Source of the DNA: Acinetobacter boissieri
GTDB taxonomy: Bacteria > Pseudomonadota > Gammaproteobacteria > Pseudomonadales > Moraxellaceae
Reading direction: 5' to 3'
Assembly: GCF_900096955.1 (NCBI RefSeq)
Contig: NZ_FMYL01000001.1
Span: 248,001 to 312,000, forward strand
Length of the DNA: 64,000 bases
The notes below the pieces were generated by a model. The model worked only from the letters and a program-made list of their open reading frames with translations. It did no database searches and had not been told where the DNA came from. Made by a program: the position numbers and the translations under genes. Every line of letters starts with the position of its first letter. Positions within the stretch are counted from its first letter, which is position 1. This document shows, piece after piece, positions 63,618 through 64,000 of the stretch.

Positions 63618-64000
63618 TTACTTTCCCGCATCACCATTATTTTTAAGTAGTTGGTCTACTTCCCATGCTAAATAATCTGCAACTGTTTTTCTAAAATCAT
63701 CAAAAGTTGGCTTAGTATCAATAATTTTATGTTGATCGAAGTTCCAGTCTGCACCAGATGCTGTAATAAAGTCTTCTACATATATGGCATCTAAATTCCA
63801 GTCTGCTTCTACTTTTGCTCGCTTACCTGCTTTATAAATTTTTATAATATCTGCATAACGCTTGGTTGGTTGGTCATTTTCTTGCAAAGCGCGACTAGTA
63901 CGCTTGTAACCATCTTGCCTAAAGTCAATAAATTTTACCGTTTGATCGAAATCATGTGGTTTATGTGCTTCAAATACATAAATACTGGTTTGCACACCTG
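63618..64000 (-). CDS. Type I-like DNA adenine methyltransferase (N-terminus outside window)
   Basis: The final ~127 residues of a modification (M) subunit; it continues past the window edge. Recognisable as the C-terminal region of N6-adenine methylase subunits paired with S subunits: YVFEAHKPHDFDQTVKFIDF, GYKRTSRALQENDQPTKRY, YADIIKIYKAGK and EDFITASGADWNFDQHK. Stop TAA lies 11 bp before the specificity gene. The catalytic motifs are outside the window. Confidence 0.75.
   Translation of the reverse strand, partial: GVQTSIYVFEAHKPHDFDQTVKFIDFRQDGYKRTSRALQENDQPTKRYADIIKIYKAGKRAKVEADWNLDAIYVEDFITASGADWNFDQHKIIDTKPTFDDFRKTVADYLAWEVDQLLKNNGDAGK

Overview
The window looks like a chromosomal segment of an Acinetobacter-type gammaproteobacterium (Moraxellaceae). 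It is AT-rich with low-GC codon use. The cell-division block runs murG-murC-ddl-ftsQ-ftsA-ftsZ-lpxC without the mraZ-ftsI-murE part, pyrE is divergent from a crc/xth-type gene, and a dciA helicase-loader gene lies beside lpxC. These are family-knowledge arguments, not database results. I see no phage, insertion sequence, CRISPR array, tRNA or rRNA.

Layout: (1) 1-6.9 kb: phosphate scavenging. A lipoprotein beta-propeller phytase (cut by the window edge) follows a TonB-dependent receptor. Divergent from them is a translationally coupled pair, a membrane protein with a degenerate GGDEF domain and an AraC-type regulator; a near-identical 15-bp motif occurs twice between the two units. (2) 7-13.5 kb: an amine/polyamine-type catabolic island with a GntR/FCD regulator, a soluble Cache protein, an APC permease, an NTF2-like secreted protein, a PatD-like aminoaldehyde dehydrogenase and an EamA exporter, with palindromic candidate operators. 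(3) 13.5-15.7 kb: a methyltransferase and FAD oxidoreductase pair of unknown role. (4) 15.9-30.2 kb: core genes: aceF-aceE, an M23 peptidase, dciA, lpxC, and ftsZ-ftsA-ftsQ-ddl-murC-murG. (5) 30.4-36 kb: gshB, an AroE-like dehydrogenase and a taurine operon tauABCD. (6) 36-40.4 kb: DUF1737, pyrE, crc/xth, a probable CsrA-sequestering small RNA, a YffB-type reductase, DUF2147, and an esterase-like protein without its catalytic serine. (7) 40.4-47.1 kb: envelope genes: an acid-phosphatase autotransporter, dsbD, an outer-membrane barrel, an ankyrin protein and a hibernation factor. (8) 47.3-59.6 kb: a complete urate-to-glyoxylate route (hpxO, uraH, uraD, puuE, alc, allA) with a Tsx-like porin and a BMP-type nucleoside/purine ABC transporter. 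Four sigma-54-type promoters (GG-N10-GC) sit in front of its transcription units. (9) 59.7-64 kb: a DUF333 lipoprotein, parE, yqiA, and the end of a type I-like restriction-modification locus whose specificity gene is frameshifted at an (AT)5 tract and carries a 24-bp tandem repeat in its central spacer.

The most notable signals are: the GGA-rich small RNA at about 38190-38336, whose terminator loop is itself a CsrA-type site; the shared sigma-54 promoters of the purine cluster; and the slippage tract plus spacer repeat in the specificity subunit.
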